NCBI RefSeq assembly: GCF_026262505.1
Contig: NC_067205.1
Location: 25,425,693 to 25,489,692 of the forward strand
From: Trichomonas vaginalis G3
Lineage: Eukaryota; Parabasalia; Trichomonadida; Trichomonadidae
Direction of reading: 5' to 3'
DNA length: 64,000 nucleotides
The position numbers and the translations under genes are program-made. Shown here one piece after another: positions 1-9,877 of the stretch. Position 1 is the first letter of the stretch; every line of letters starts with the position of its first letter. Below the pieces are notes generated by a model. That model was not told the origin of the DNA. It saw only the letters and a program-made list of their open reading frames with translations, and made no database searches.

Positions 1-251
1 TCAGGTTTTCCATTTGGTCTGTAATGTCTGCTTCATGTGCTTCCCAATTTGGTCCATGACGTTTGGCATATGCTTGAGCTTCTGGTAATGTTAAAACGTT
101 TCTCATTTGTTTAACATCTTTTTGAAGACCAGCAACAATATTGACTAATTTCTTTCATTCCATCTGGAACTTTCATAGTTCTATTATATGGACCCTTTTT
201 GTTTGTCCCTTGTTTTAATGGAACCTGTAGAAGATTTGCTATTTCTGTCAT
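1..251 (-). pseudogene. Virion-associated-like protein, N-terminal part, copy in A1
   Basis: This is the N-terminal portion of the protein seen more fully at 18032-18929; the rest lies outside the window. The start ([10 protein letters not shown]) follows an AT-rich box like those of its neighbours. The reading frame is broken about once. The family is not recognised. Its place beside the ATPase and capsid genes suggests a virion or assembly role, which is inference only. Confidence 0.6.
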
Positions 252-291
252 GTTTAATTATAAATAAAAAATAAAAATTAATTATAAAAAG

Positions 292-1117
292 TTAATCAAA
301 TTTAACACTTCCTTTATTTAAATCAACTATTATTTTTCCATGTTCACCTAATTGCTGATATTGTGTGTAAAGTTCATTAATGCTCATTGGTAAATTCACT
401 TGATAAAGCATAACGTTCAACTGTTGACGACTAAACCACTGAAAATGAAAGTGTTGATAGATTTGATTTAATGTTTGTGCTTAATGCTTTGAAGTATTGA
501 ACAGCCATGAAGAATGAACACTGAATGTGTCGACATTGAGTTAATAACTGATTAAAATATGATTTCTCATTTGTTATTAGTTTTGATTTCACTGCATCAT
601 CTAGAAAAATGAGTGAATGCAAAAATTCTCTATCAAAATTTGAAATAGAAAGTGTTTCAAATAATTCATCCCGTTGTTTATCAATAATTTTATCCTCTAA
701 TCCTTGCTTCTTGATTGTATTATATAATTCTTTATACATTAAAAAGTTTTTTAAATAATCTTCTGCTTCTTCTTGTGATAAATAAATAATTGGAATTTTG
801 ATTAAATGCTTTAAAGATTCAAATGTATCATCTGAAGGTGAACCTGAACGGTTGATATAAATTAACACATGTGAATGGGGGGAAGTGTTAGCAATAATGA
901 TAATTTGTTTTAATATCGTTAATGTTTTACCTTTATTTTGTTTACCAATTGCTGCAGTGATTGAATTTAAGTAACATTCAGAATATGGAATTTTCATTAA
1001 TTTTTCCTTAGATAGAGCATTTCTATTATCACTCAATGCTTCATTAATCATATCATCTATGTATGTATTATATACTCCCGCTAATTCTTCATAAGGGGTG
1101 GATGAATTTAAATCCAT
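292..1117 (-). pseudogene. FtsK/HerA (A32-like) packaging ATPase, copy in A1
   Basis: Copy of the ATPase at 18970-19797, almost identical in sequence. It shows a Walker A motif (GKQNKGKT) near residue 58 and a Walker B motif (LIFLDD) about 110 residues later. Enzymes of this family drive genome packaging into double-jelly-roll capsids. The gene is broken, with one or two breaks. It lies 24 bp downstream of the capsid gene on the same strand. Confidence 0.85.
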
Positions 1118-1141
1118 TTAATCAAAAATAAATTTATAATT

Positions 1142-2781
1142 TTAAACATTTCTATTCATCAATATTTCATCATATGAACTTCTATACTGTGGTGGTGTAC
1201 CTGTTGGATGATATTTCAAACCTTCATCCGGTGTCCATGTCCAATACGTAGTCCTAGTAAACCAAACCTGAGGAGGATTTGTCACCTTTGAACAGTAAGT
1301 GTCATTTTCACCCTGAATGATTGGATAAGCTTTCACTTGTACTGTAACTTGTGAGTTGAAAGTTTCTAATCCATCAAAGAATATACCCGCTCCATCACGT
1401 TGAACTGGAATAGTGCATAAGAATGAAGTTTGGTCTTTCCATGTTCTAGCTAATGGCGTGCCATCATCTGCATTCAGTGGTCTAGTTAATGAGTCCTCGT
1501 ATTCTTCTGTGCATTCATTCACTCCATCTAAATCAGAAGCTTGAAGCATACGTGTAAAGAATATGTCGCCCACTGTGGTCATCGCTTGATCGGGGAAGTT
1601 TCTGGAATCTATAGTGACCTGAAGACCTCGAAGCATTGGATTTTCTAAAACTGTTCTTTGCATTGCATTCTTCGGAAATGTTAACACAACATCTGTAACA
1701 TTATGAAGAGCGTATGAGAAATCTGAGCTAATACCTTCAGGAGTGATGCAACCTCCATTTAGTGAACGAACGTCAATATGTTGAGCTGGAATCATGAATG
1801 GATCTTCCTTACTGAATAAACGTGGTATTGCTTTAACTGATTCTTCAATTAAACCGTATCCTGGTGTAATGCATTTATCCTCTAAAACTTCCATCTTTGT
1901 GCATGAAATAATAACGTCATCAACTGTTGCGTCAGCAGATGTAGCAGCTAAGCTTGTAATTAATTTGGTAGGAAGTCCGATTTGTTGGAATTTGCGATCA
2001 TATTTATAAACATGATTCATAATCTTTTCATAATTTTCATCAGTTATGTTTTCATAAACGTAATTTTGTAAATCAGCAACTCTTAACGGGTCAACCTGAC
2101 AAAATACTAAAGTATCCCTGAAAACATAATATTTAAGAATGATATCACCAAATGATTTAGGATAATCATCGAACGCCTGAAATGCTAACAAATCATTTAC
2201 CGGAATAATCATATCAAAAGTGACATCAACTTCTTCATTTGCTTTCTTGAAAACTTCTGAAGGGTCAATATATTTACCACATACTGAGTTATCATATTTT
2301 TGAACATTATTATATAACGAATGAACAAACTTTTTAACTTTCCTTTCTGATTTTGGTTTATATGTTGCAAATGCGAAAGATTCACGGGCGCAATCCATTT
2401 GAAGATAACCGGCATCACCTCTTTCGGTTTCTACTTCTAATTGTTTAAAGCTTTGATTTGATGATTTGTAACCAACGAATAAACGCATGCATTTAAAAGC
2501 GGCATCACATGTGAAAGCTTTATTTGAAACTAGAGTTGCTTTAACTTTGCGTTTAATATATGTGTCACCTAATTGGTTCACATCATGACTGGATTTGTAA
2601 TTCTTAAATGAGTTTGTTTATCATCAAAATATGGAGTATCAGAGTCATAGCATGAACTTTCAAGTTCTCTATAATATCTTCTACCGTCATTCTTCGCGAA
2701 TATTTCATTTATCTTTTCGAATGAATGAAACACATTTCCATTAATCGGTTTAGTGTTTGGCACCAAATAGTTAGTCGTCAT
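1142..2781 (-). pseudogene. Major capsid protein, copy in A1
   Basis: About 545 residues, starting MTTNYLVPNTKP. The length, the beta-rich composition and the position next to a packaging ATPase fit a Polinton double-jelly-roll major capsid protein. I assign it by context and length, since no short signature motif defines the fold. The A2 copy at 19822-21458 is about 99 percent identical by eye. The gene is broken, with one or two breaks. It is divergent from the 71-aa gene, sharing a 69-bp promoter region. Confidence 0.75.
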
Positions 2782-2850
2782 TTATTAATAAATAAAAAAT
2801 CAAAATTAAAAGATGAAAATGAATTTTTAATTTTAATGAAATAATCAACT
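2782..2850. promoter_or_regulatory. Divergent promoter between capsid and amphipathic-peptide genes
   Basis: This 69-bp AT-only region separates two divergent starts. Reading towards the capsid gene it carries TTTTTTATTTATTAATAAATG, the T-rich box followed by the TAAATG-type start found before most genes here. The same region is repeated at 21459-21527 in A2. Confidence 0.5.
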
Positions 2851-3066
2851 ATGGCTGCAGGTATATTTAAGAAACTGTGGGATAAAGTAAAAAGAGGAGC
2901 GCATAAAGTTTGGGAAACAATGAAGAAAGGAGCAAATTGGATATTTAAGAATAAAGAAGCAATTAGTGACGTTGCTGAATCAATAACACCAAAAGCCGCC
3001 CCAATAAGAGAAATATTAAATAAAGGAGAAAAAGTTTATCAAAGACTTCAACCGATACTAAGATAA
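2851..3066 (+). CDS. Small basic amphipathic protein (71 aa), A1
   Basis: A 71-residue, strongly basic, helical protein that begins MAAGIFKKLWDKVKRG. The N-terminus has alternating hydrophobic and lysine residues, like membrane-active peptides such as the N-terminal helix of adenovirus protein VI. A membrane-penetration or core role is inference. The convergent 78-aa gene at 3091-3327 begins with nearly the same residues (MAAGFFKKLWD), so the pair probably arose by duplication of the N-terminal segment. Confidence 0.7.
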   Translation: MAAGIFKKLWDKVKRGAHKVWETMKKGANWIFKNKEAISDVAESITPKAAPIREILNKGEKVYQRLQPILR

Positions 3067-3090
3067 AAATAATATTTATTTATTTTTCCA

Positions 3091-3327
3091 CTATTTACCT
3101 CCTATTTTATTAAGTATTCCTTCAGCAATTCCACCAATTGCGTTACCTGCTTGTGCTCCCATCGCCGGATTACCTGCTTTAGTACCTAATACTCCACCTA
3201 TGATAGTTCCTGCCGTTTTCGCTACTGGTGCCAAAAAGTTTGCAACGGGTTTAATAACCTTTTTATAAACCCAACCTGCAGCTTTCTTAATTCCATCCCA
3301 TAATTTTTTAAAGAATCCTGCAGCCAT
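3091..3327 (-). CDS. Glycine-rich amphipathic protein (78 aa), A1
   Basis: A 78-residue protein. Residues 1-30 form a basic amphipathic segment (MAAGFFKKLWDGIKKAAGW). Residues 30-75 are Gly/Ala-rich and hydrophobic (TIIGGVLGTKAGNPAMG), resembling membrane-inserting virion peptides. It is convergent with the related 71-aa gene 24 bp away. A role in virion membrane interaction is inferred from composition and from the neighbouring capsid gene. The A2 counterpart is at 21767-22002. Confidence 0.7.
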   Translation of the reverse strand: MAAGFFKKLWDGIKKAAGWVYKKVIKPVANFLAPVAKTAGTIIGGVLGTKAGNPAMGAQAGNAIGGIAEGILNKIGGK

Positions 3328-3393
3328 TTCTGATTTAATATTAATTAAAAAATATATTTCATCACTTATATTCTAATTTTTATTTAATGATAA

Positions 3394-3774
3394 ATGAAAC
3401 CAATTTTAAAAATAAATAAAACAGAGGAGGAAGAAATAAATGAAAGTGAAAATGTTCAACAAAAAATAAACGTTGTTAAACCAATTACTGAAATAAAAAT
3501 TTTTTCATCTGTTGAAGAATTTAATGACTATTATGCTAATAATAAAAAATTATTTGAAGAATTGACAACGTGTAAATTGAATAAAATGTTTAAAGTTGAT
3601 GGATTCAAAATTTCAAAAATAAAAGGAGTGGTTAGTTTGAAATCTATTCCTCAATCAAGAATCACCTCATTAATGAAAATAGATGATTTAACAAAAAGAA
3701 TAGAAATTATTGAAGAGCGAATAAATCAAATTATTGATTTCATAAATCATGACTCGTTGAGCCCGGGTCCTTAA
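3394..3774 (+). CDS. Conserved family A protein with C-terminal coiled coil, A1
   Basis: A 126-residue hydrophilic protein of unrecognised family. Residues 1-25 are acidic, the middle is mixed (FSSVEEFNDYYANNKKLFEEL), and residues 98-120 form a short coiled coil (DDLTKRIEIIEERINQIIDF). The A2 copy (22070-22438) is nearly identical until its last few residues. In A1 the end is changed by a GC-rich hairpin repeat (3751-3770), which adds DSLSPGP. The start follows a TTTTTATTT box 20 bp upstream. Confidence 0.7.
   Translation: MKPILKINKTEEEEINESENVQQKINVVKPITEIKIFSSVEEFNDYYANNKKLFEELTTCKLNKMFKVDGFKISKIKGVVSLKSIPQSRITSLMKIDDLTKRIEIIEERINQIIDFINHDSLSPGP
3751..3770. repeat. GC-rich hairpin repeat, present in A1 but absent from A2
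   Basis: gactcgttgagcccgggtcc stands out in AT-rich DNA and contains a GACTC-gtt-GAG hairpin. The homologous place in A2 (about 22430) reads straight through from aattcaaat to cttaaag without it. It belongs to the dispersed hairpin family described under findings. Confidence 0.6.
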
Positions 3775-4250
3775 AGCCCATCACTGAGTTCAAGGTTATA
3801 TTCATCAAATATTTCATTATTAAATGCAACTTCTGCTAGTTTATTTATTTTTTCAATACGATCATTTGAAAGTCTATCGTTTAATTTTTTCTGAAGTTTT
3901 TCATTTTCTAGTTCTGAAACTTTATTTGGATGATATTTAAACCCGTTAAATTCTTTTTCCTCAGTTTTGATCATTAATTTACAAAGAACTTTTGTGGTTG
4001 GAATTCGTTTAAACCATTTATCATTAATATTTGTTATAAATTCAATATTCGGAATTAATTCCCAAATTTTTGCATTTTCAATTAATTTATTATCAAATGC
4101 AAAAGCAATAGGTTTAATATTAAACTTACCTTTATAATATAAACTTTCTACATAATCATCGAAATAAACATCTACTTGTTTAACATTTTCAAGAATTGGT
4201 GAAAGAGCATCCATTAATTGATTGACGGTTACGACTCTTGATCCACTCAT
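3771..4250 (-). CDS. Conserved 159-aa Polinton protein of unknown function, A1
   Basis: A 159-residue protein starting MSGSRVVTVNQLMDAL. Its middle (QVDVYFDDYVESLYYKGKF..IKPIAFAFD) matches the pattern of the family B 157-aa protein at 32461 (NVNVIFNKKFVKESKFGQY..RPLAIVID), and the C-terminal halves share a K-Y/H-P segment. It is therefore one of the few genes kept in both families. Function is unknown; conservation suggests a core role. It overlaps the 3' end of the convergent 126-aa gene by 4 bp. A2 keeps only a remnant at 22442-22547. Confidence 0.7.
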   Translation of the reverse strand: MSGSRVVTVNQLMDALSPILENVKQVDVYFDDYVESLYYKGKFNIKPIAFAFDNKLIENAKIWELIPNIEFITNINDKWFKRIPTTKVLCKLMIKTEEKEFNGFKYHPNKVSELENEKLQKKLNDRLSNDRIEKINKLAEVAFNNEIFDEYNLELSDGL

Positions 4251-4317
4251 TTTCTTACGAATTAAAAAAATAAAATAAAAATAAATTTAACTTAGTTTTA
4301 ATTTTACGTAAGAAGTC

Positions 4318-4482
4318 AATTTTTTAAATCTTGATTTATTCAAAAACGTAAGAATAAAAACCGTAAGAATCATACATTTTTTACTTCATATGTTAAAAAA
4401 AATGATACAAAATCATTCAATTATGTATGAATTCTTACGTTTACAAAAAAAGTCACACAACCCGTCAACATATACTACTTAA
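4318..4482 (+). repeat. 165-bp direct repeat D, left copy
   Basis: This block contains internal inverted repeats built on cgtaagaat/attcttacg, ends in tactacttaa, and recurs at 22908-23070 in the same orientation with a few changes. The two copies bracket element A2. It is too long for a Polinton target duplication, so it more likely marks recombination between tandem copies or a shared flanking sequence. Function unknown. Confidence 0.75.
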
Positions 4483-5045
4483 CATTAATTTTAAAAGAAG
4501 CTATATATAGATGATGTCAGATATTCCGCGATTAATTAAACATTGTTTAAATCCTGAATGAGAGAGGGTCAAAGTTGCTATTTGTCACTTTTCCACAAGA
4601 ATATAATGGGGAAAAAGTTATCATATAGTTGATCTCACTCACTGAGGTGAGAGATGCATGTAGTGTAATGGGATAAACAGTGGGATTGCTGCTCTAAGTC
4701 CTAGGTTCGAGACACATTGGCTTCATTTTTCTCTTTTTTATTGACGTAAACTATTCAATTTTTGTGTTCTCCATTCAAATTTCAGAATTTTTTTTTGCAG
4801 ATTTCACGCTACATTCGAAGTTACCTTTTGTAACAACCACCACTGCCTACGAAAGACGAAAGTGTGTCACGATTTCACCCGGAAATCCGACGGTTGTTTA
4901 AGAGTAAGCACTTTTGGCACCTACTCAATCCTGAATGGAATCAATGGAGTCATAATCAAAGACCTCATAAACGAGTAAAAGAAATTAGAAATAATTATTT
5001 TCATGAATAAAAGATTCACCACCATAATGAAATAAAAAATAAAAA
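4479..5045. repeat. Left inverted terminal block of A2
   Basis: The block ttaacattaattttaaaag to accaccataatgaaataaa is present here, split by the mini-element at 4561-4926, and in inverted orientation at 22548-22873. It contains the motif ctatatatagatgatgtcag. It is the best candidate for the A2 terminal repeat, though it does not begin 5'-AG as family B does. Confidence 0.7.
4561..4926. mobile_element. 366-bp non-autonomous mini-element with 11-bp target duplication
   Basis: This stretch is absent from the matching terminal block at 22670-22855 and is flanked by exact copies of aatcctgaatg (4550-4560 and 4927-4937), so it is a real insertion. Its ends (gagagggtcaaag and the reverse complement gagtaggtgccaaaag) look like imperfect inverted repeats. 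Inside are tRNA-type Pol III boxes, A at 4661-4672 (tagtgtaatggg) and B at 4703-4713 (aggttcgagac), followed by T runs; the implied tRNA stems pair poorly. Either a Mutator-like MITE carrying a decayed tRNA or a tRNA-derived SINE is possible. Confidence 0.8.
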
Positions 5046-7162
5046 AATTTTTAAAAAATAAACTTTAAAAATTCATGTCTTACGAAAAATTAAAACTTAG
5101 TTATGTTTAATATTTTATTTTGTTATTTTGTATGAAATGAGTGTCAAAACTAACGACGTGAAAACATTAGGATTCACAAACGAGGAAATAAAGGATATAT
5201 TAGATGAGATGTGTTATGAAGTTAGTAAATATTATTTAAGAAATTGTAAAAAATTTGCCGAGTTATTAAATGATTTAGATTATGATGGAAAAATGAATAA
5301 AGATGATGTTATAAATTTCTTATATCCTACATCTGAAGAAGAAAAACCAAAAGAACCTGATGTTTTCCCTGAATATTATGAAGAACGGATTAAAGATGAT
5401 GATGAATACGATGAAATTGAAAAACTGAAAAAATAAGAGATGAAATAGATGAAAAAATTAAGGAATTAAGAGAAGTTGAAAAATATAATGAAAATGAAGT
5501 AGAGGATTTAATGAATATCCCAGCTTCGGAATCAGAAGTTCAGAAATCTCATGAAGAAAGATATAAAAATTATGTCTCAGAATCAACACAAAATTTATTA
5601 GATGGTGAAATAGATGAAACACTTTCAGAAGAAGGTACTAAATTTATTCGTAAACATAAGTTACAATTTATTGATAATGAAAAATACCCTTGTATCTTAC
5701 TTTCACCACCTTTAGATTCCGAAAAATTCAAAAAAGCTCTTAAAAACGTGACATATGCAACTAATACGATTAAGAAAGAAGATCATGATATTTACACAAA
5801 TTATTATTTAAATAAATGCACAGGTGTTGATAAAGTTTTTGATTTATTAGATAAAATATCAAAAGAAACCATTGGAACATATAAAATTTTATGTGATTGC
5901 GGTTTCATTGTTGAAGATACTAATAATGTTTCATATGAAAGAACAGCACCGAAGGAAGATGAAGTGGAAAGTCTATACCATTCGTTATTAAGAATATAAA
6001 AGATATGAAAACGTATAAGCATTATATTTATTCATTTATTTCAGAAAAAATGGAAGCAACCCATAAAACATCATCTCATCATTTTATAGCTATTCATACA
6101 TTCCTTTTCAAAGTTGTGAAATTAAATAAGACAGGAATTAGATTTAATGTATCAGGGTACGCATTCTTGAGTAAATTAAAATGTATTCGTCACGTCGCAG
6201 ATGATAAAAATTTATGTGTTCTTAATTCATTTTATGGGCTTTAAAAAATAAACTTTATTTTTTAATTTTTTTATTCTTACATAAATGAACAAAAACGGAA
6301 CAGCTAAAATGAATGATAATCAAATTAGAGCAGAAGGTAGAAGGTTATTTAAACGCTTCTATAACATTCCTGATGGTGTTAATCCTAAAACTCGTAGAAG
6401 CTATTTAAATGAAGCAATAGATGCATATGAAGGGTTTGACATTTCATCAGAAAGTGAGAGATTAGCGAGAATGTTAAATGTTAATATTGATTTCTATTAT
6501 TGTGATCCTCAACCAGAAGATGTGGACATAAATAAGGTAGACTTTCCATTAGTGGATTCAATAATGATAGATCCAGAATTTGAAACAATAAATATTTTAT
6601 TAACACAGAGTCCATGTGGAAAACTTCACGCTGACAGAATAACAGACGTTGAAGCACTCACCGGCTATAAAGTTTGTCCATATTGTAAAGAAGAAGTTTA
6701 TTCAATCCGTGATGATCCAGAAAGGAAAAACCAAAGAAGATTTTTAAAGCATTGTGAGAAATGTAAAGAAAATAATGGAAGATTAATTCAAGACGTTCAA
6801 TTGCAAAATACCCAGCAACCATATGCACCACATATTACGAAACAGAAGAGATATCAGTGGTTATTAGCTCACAATTTGCAGAAATATTATAAACCGACAA
6901 GATATTATATTACTTTTGACTTTGAAACATTAGAGACTAAAGAAGAATTACAACTTTCTGAGTGTGCAACTTTGAATGCTTACTTAAAACCATTCATGGT
7001 ATCATCAAAGGTTAAATTAAATGATAAAACATATACGAGGAATTTTTGCTTAACTTCGAGTGATTCTTTTATTTCTGACTGGATTGAGTTTTTATTTTCA
7101 ACCTGTTCATTAGTTGTTGAATCAAATATGAGTCAATACGATGAATTATTGAAGTCGCAAAC

Positions 7163-7215
7163 GGACTCTTTGAGTCCTGAAGGTCTTTCAGACCAAACGG
7201 CGGGGACTTTGTCCC
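7163..7215. repeat. Triple GC-rich hairpin inside the A2 polymerase
   Basis: Three consecutive hairpins: GGACTC-ttt-GAGTCC, GGTCT-ttc-AGACC and GGGGAC-ttt-GTCCC. They stay in frame and encode a Ser/Thr-rich loop (DSLSPEGLSDQTAGTLS) between two exonuclease motifs. The first matches the A1 repeat at 3751-3770, which also encodes DSLSP. Confidence 0.75.
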
Positions 7216-7989
7216 ATACATTAAATGAAAAACAGAAGGAAGCATTTAAAGAACTTCTAGATGAGGAATTCAATAAAGTGAATATCATAGGTTTTAATTC
7301 GGGAAAGTTTGATTTAAATTTAATTCTTCGTGATTTAAACACTGCAAAATGGAAAATAAAATCAATGCTGGGTTCATCTTCACAATTTAAGCAAATCATT
7401 GTAAAGAAAACAAACGTTCCATATGAATTGAGATTTATTGACATCAGAAATTATATAGCGGGTGGGACATTAGACCAATTCACTCAAGATTTCGGAAACA
7501 ATAAATCACGTGTTAAATCCTTTTTCCCTTATCAATTTATCACGTGGGAAAATTACGAAGAAGAATTATATAAAGTGGAACCATTCACTCAAGATTCATT
7601 TTATTCAGCATTAACCCAAGAAACTATATCAGATAGTGATTATCAAATATATCTCAATGATACTAAAAACTTTAAGAATAGATTAGAATATTTTATTCAT
7701 TATTGCAATAAAGATGTTGAAATTATGATTGACCCAATTGATAAAATTATTGAAGAAACATTTGTTTATAAAATTGATATGCTTCATAATCTTTCTTTAT
7801 CATCAAATGCTTCAATGATTCGTTACGCTTTAGCATATAAAGACTTTAATCCTAATGAAAAATATCCTGAGGAAGAGATAGAATCAAGTTTTGAATTAAC
7901 GAAAAAGTATTGGAAATATAAAATTGAATCATATAAGAAACAAGATGAAAAAGCAGAAAGGGATACTAAAAATAATGTTTCAATGGATG

Positions 7990-8200
7990 ATTTTCAATAC
8001 TATCACGATTTAATCCTTTCATCTAAATGTAAAATGTGTGGTAAAGCGTTTACATATGCAAATAAACCAACATTAGATAGAATCGATAATGAAAAACCAC
8101 ATACTAAAGAAAATTGTCAGTTAATGTGTTGTTATTGCAATGTCGTAAAATCAAATAAAGATGAAGATGTTCAACGTTTAAGAATCAATTTAAGAAATTA
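7990..8200 (+). other. HNH/endonuclease VII-like zinc domain inserted in the polymerase
   Basis: In frame within the polymerase: a CxxC pair (CKMCGKAFTYANKPTLDRID), then HTKENCQLMCCYCNVVKSN with a second CxxC. The order CxxC, L-D-R-I-D, H-T..N-C, CxxC-N-x-x-K is typical of HNH and endonuclease VII-type nucleases. The family B polymerase has no such insert at the same place (between exonuclease III and motif A). It could act as a nuclease or merely as a structural zinc finger. Confidence 0.75.
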
Positions 8201-9877
8201 TGCATTAAAAAATAATTTACCAATGACTTTAGATTCAGTTGAAGCTTATCACATTCTCCGTAATGGAATTACTGGTGGTCTATCAAATGTTCAACATCGT
8301 GTTAATCTTAAAGGAATCACACACATTAATAAACTTTCATATAATCCAGAAACTAAAACTGTATCAAATGAGGACACCACCAACATTATGACTCATTTCG
8401 TTGGAGTTGACTTTAATTCATTATATCCTTCATCATTTTCATCTAATCCTCATGATTTCATTCAATATACTGACCATAAAATGTATATGCCGGGAAGATT
8501 GAATGGAGTTATCATTTGTGATACAGCAACAAAGAAAGCAAAAGCACTGGGAATAATTAAGAAGAAAAATACTTTATTCGTGCTGAAGTAAAGGGTCACA
8601 TTGATGAAAAATACATTAATGATTACATTAACTTTTTACCGATAATAAGAAACTTAGATATTATCACAGATGAAAAAACAATTGGCGGTTTTATGTATAA
8701 TTACATGAAATCAAACAATCTACCAGTTGACCAGAAACAGAGAAAATTAACTCAGTTAGCATCAACACACAACCAATATCAACCATTTTCTTCTTATTAT
8801 CTTTGGTATCTAATAGATAGATTTCATTTTATCATCGATGATATTCAATCAATTTTAACATTTACGAAAAACACTTGTTTTAATGAATTTGCGAACAAAT
8901 TTATGAACGAAAGACAAAAGGCTGAATTAGAAGGAAATAAAGGAAAAGGTTTATTTTGCAAAATTTCACTTAATGGATCATATGGTTACGATGCAATGAA
9001 TACACAAAATTACGCAAAGACTAAAATAATGAATGCACAGAAGGCACGCGTTGCATGTATGTCAAATAAGTTGAAAAATATAAGAGAAATAGGTGAAGAT
9101 ACATATCAAATGATGCTCAAAGATAGATTTTATAGATGTGATACATGTTTACAAGAGGCATTCTTCACTTTAGATAACGCAAAATACTGGTATTTAGTTT
9201 TCATTTATGATTTTATGTATAAATGCATGGATGTTAATCGTTTTCATTTCATTGAAGGTGATACTGATTCATCTTATTGGGCAATCGCTGGCGACCCAAA
9301 TCTTCCTAACACTCAAGCATTTCAAGCAATTGTTACCGATAAACAATTTTATGATAAAAACATTTTCAAATTCGCACCTTTTGATTTCTTCTGTTTTGAT
9401 GAGAACTTTAAACCTAAATTAAAGAATAAAGCTGAAGAAAAAGCACATGAGAAGAAGTTATTGGGTTTAGCAATTGAGAAACAAGGTGATAACATGGTTG
9501 CTTTATGCCCTAAGTGTTATACATCATTCAACGGTTCAATTGATGGAAGTGATTTTAAAAAGATTGCACAAAAAATGAAAGGTGTTAGTTTACGACAAAA
9601 TAAACAATTAACACCTAAAAATTATTTGGATATAATAAATGATAAAGTTATTTTCGATGGTCAGAATATTAATTTACAACTTAAAAACAGGTCAATGACT
9701 CGCTTAACAATTGGTAAGACTGCATTAACAGGGGCACACACTAAGGCTGTATGTTGTGAAAATGGATGTTGTATGCCATTTATTTAATAAAATGCCACAG
9801 AAGAGACAAAAGGAACCATTAATGATGCGATTCAAAGAGGTGGGCACCCTTAAAACATTTATTTTATTTTTATATAA

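Larger units (their letters stand above)
1..4478. mobile_element. Polinton/Maverick element A1, right arm only
   Basis: This is the right arm of a family A Polinton, cut by the window start. It holds, in order, a virion-like protein of unknown role, packaging ATPase, major capsid protein, two small amphipathic proteins and two conserved small proteins. The same genes in the same order and orientation recur nearly identically at 18032-22547 in A2, so the copies are young. The arm is broken, with about four breaks. It abuts the left end of A2 through a 165-bp repeat, and no target duplication could be found for it. Confidence 0.85.
5137..9787 (+). pseudogene. polB: Protein-primed family B DNA polymerase of A2
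   Basis: Polinton-type replicative polymerase. The region 5137-6240 resembles the N-terminal 500 residues of the family B polymerase at 28452-32369. Exonuclease motifs lie near 6915 (FDFETLE), 7290 (GFNSGKFDLN) and 7705 (YCNKDVEIM). Polymerase motif A is near 8405 (VDFNSLYPS), motif B near 8960 (KISLNGSYG) and motif C near 9257 (GDTDSSYW). An HNH-like zinc domain sits between exonuclease motif III and motif A, and a hairpin repeat lies in frame between exonuclease motifs I and II. The gene is broken, with about four breaks. Confidence 0.9.

Noticed and set aside
1794-2009. Plus-strand frame inside the capsid gene (repeated at 20473-20688)
   Set aside because: Shadow of the minus-strand capsid gene; it is repeated only because the capsid gene is repeated.
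4318-4482. Long target-site duplication of A2
   Set aside because: 165 bp is far beyond the 5-6 bp made by Polinton integrases; recombination or shared flank is more likely.
4654-4725. Functional tRNA gene
   Set aside because: The A and B boxes are good, but neither the acceptor nor the T stem pairs; it is treated as part of a mini-element.
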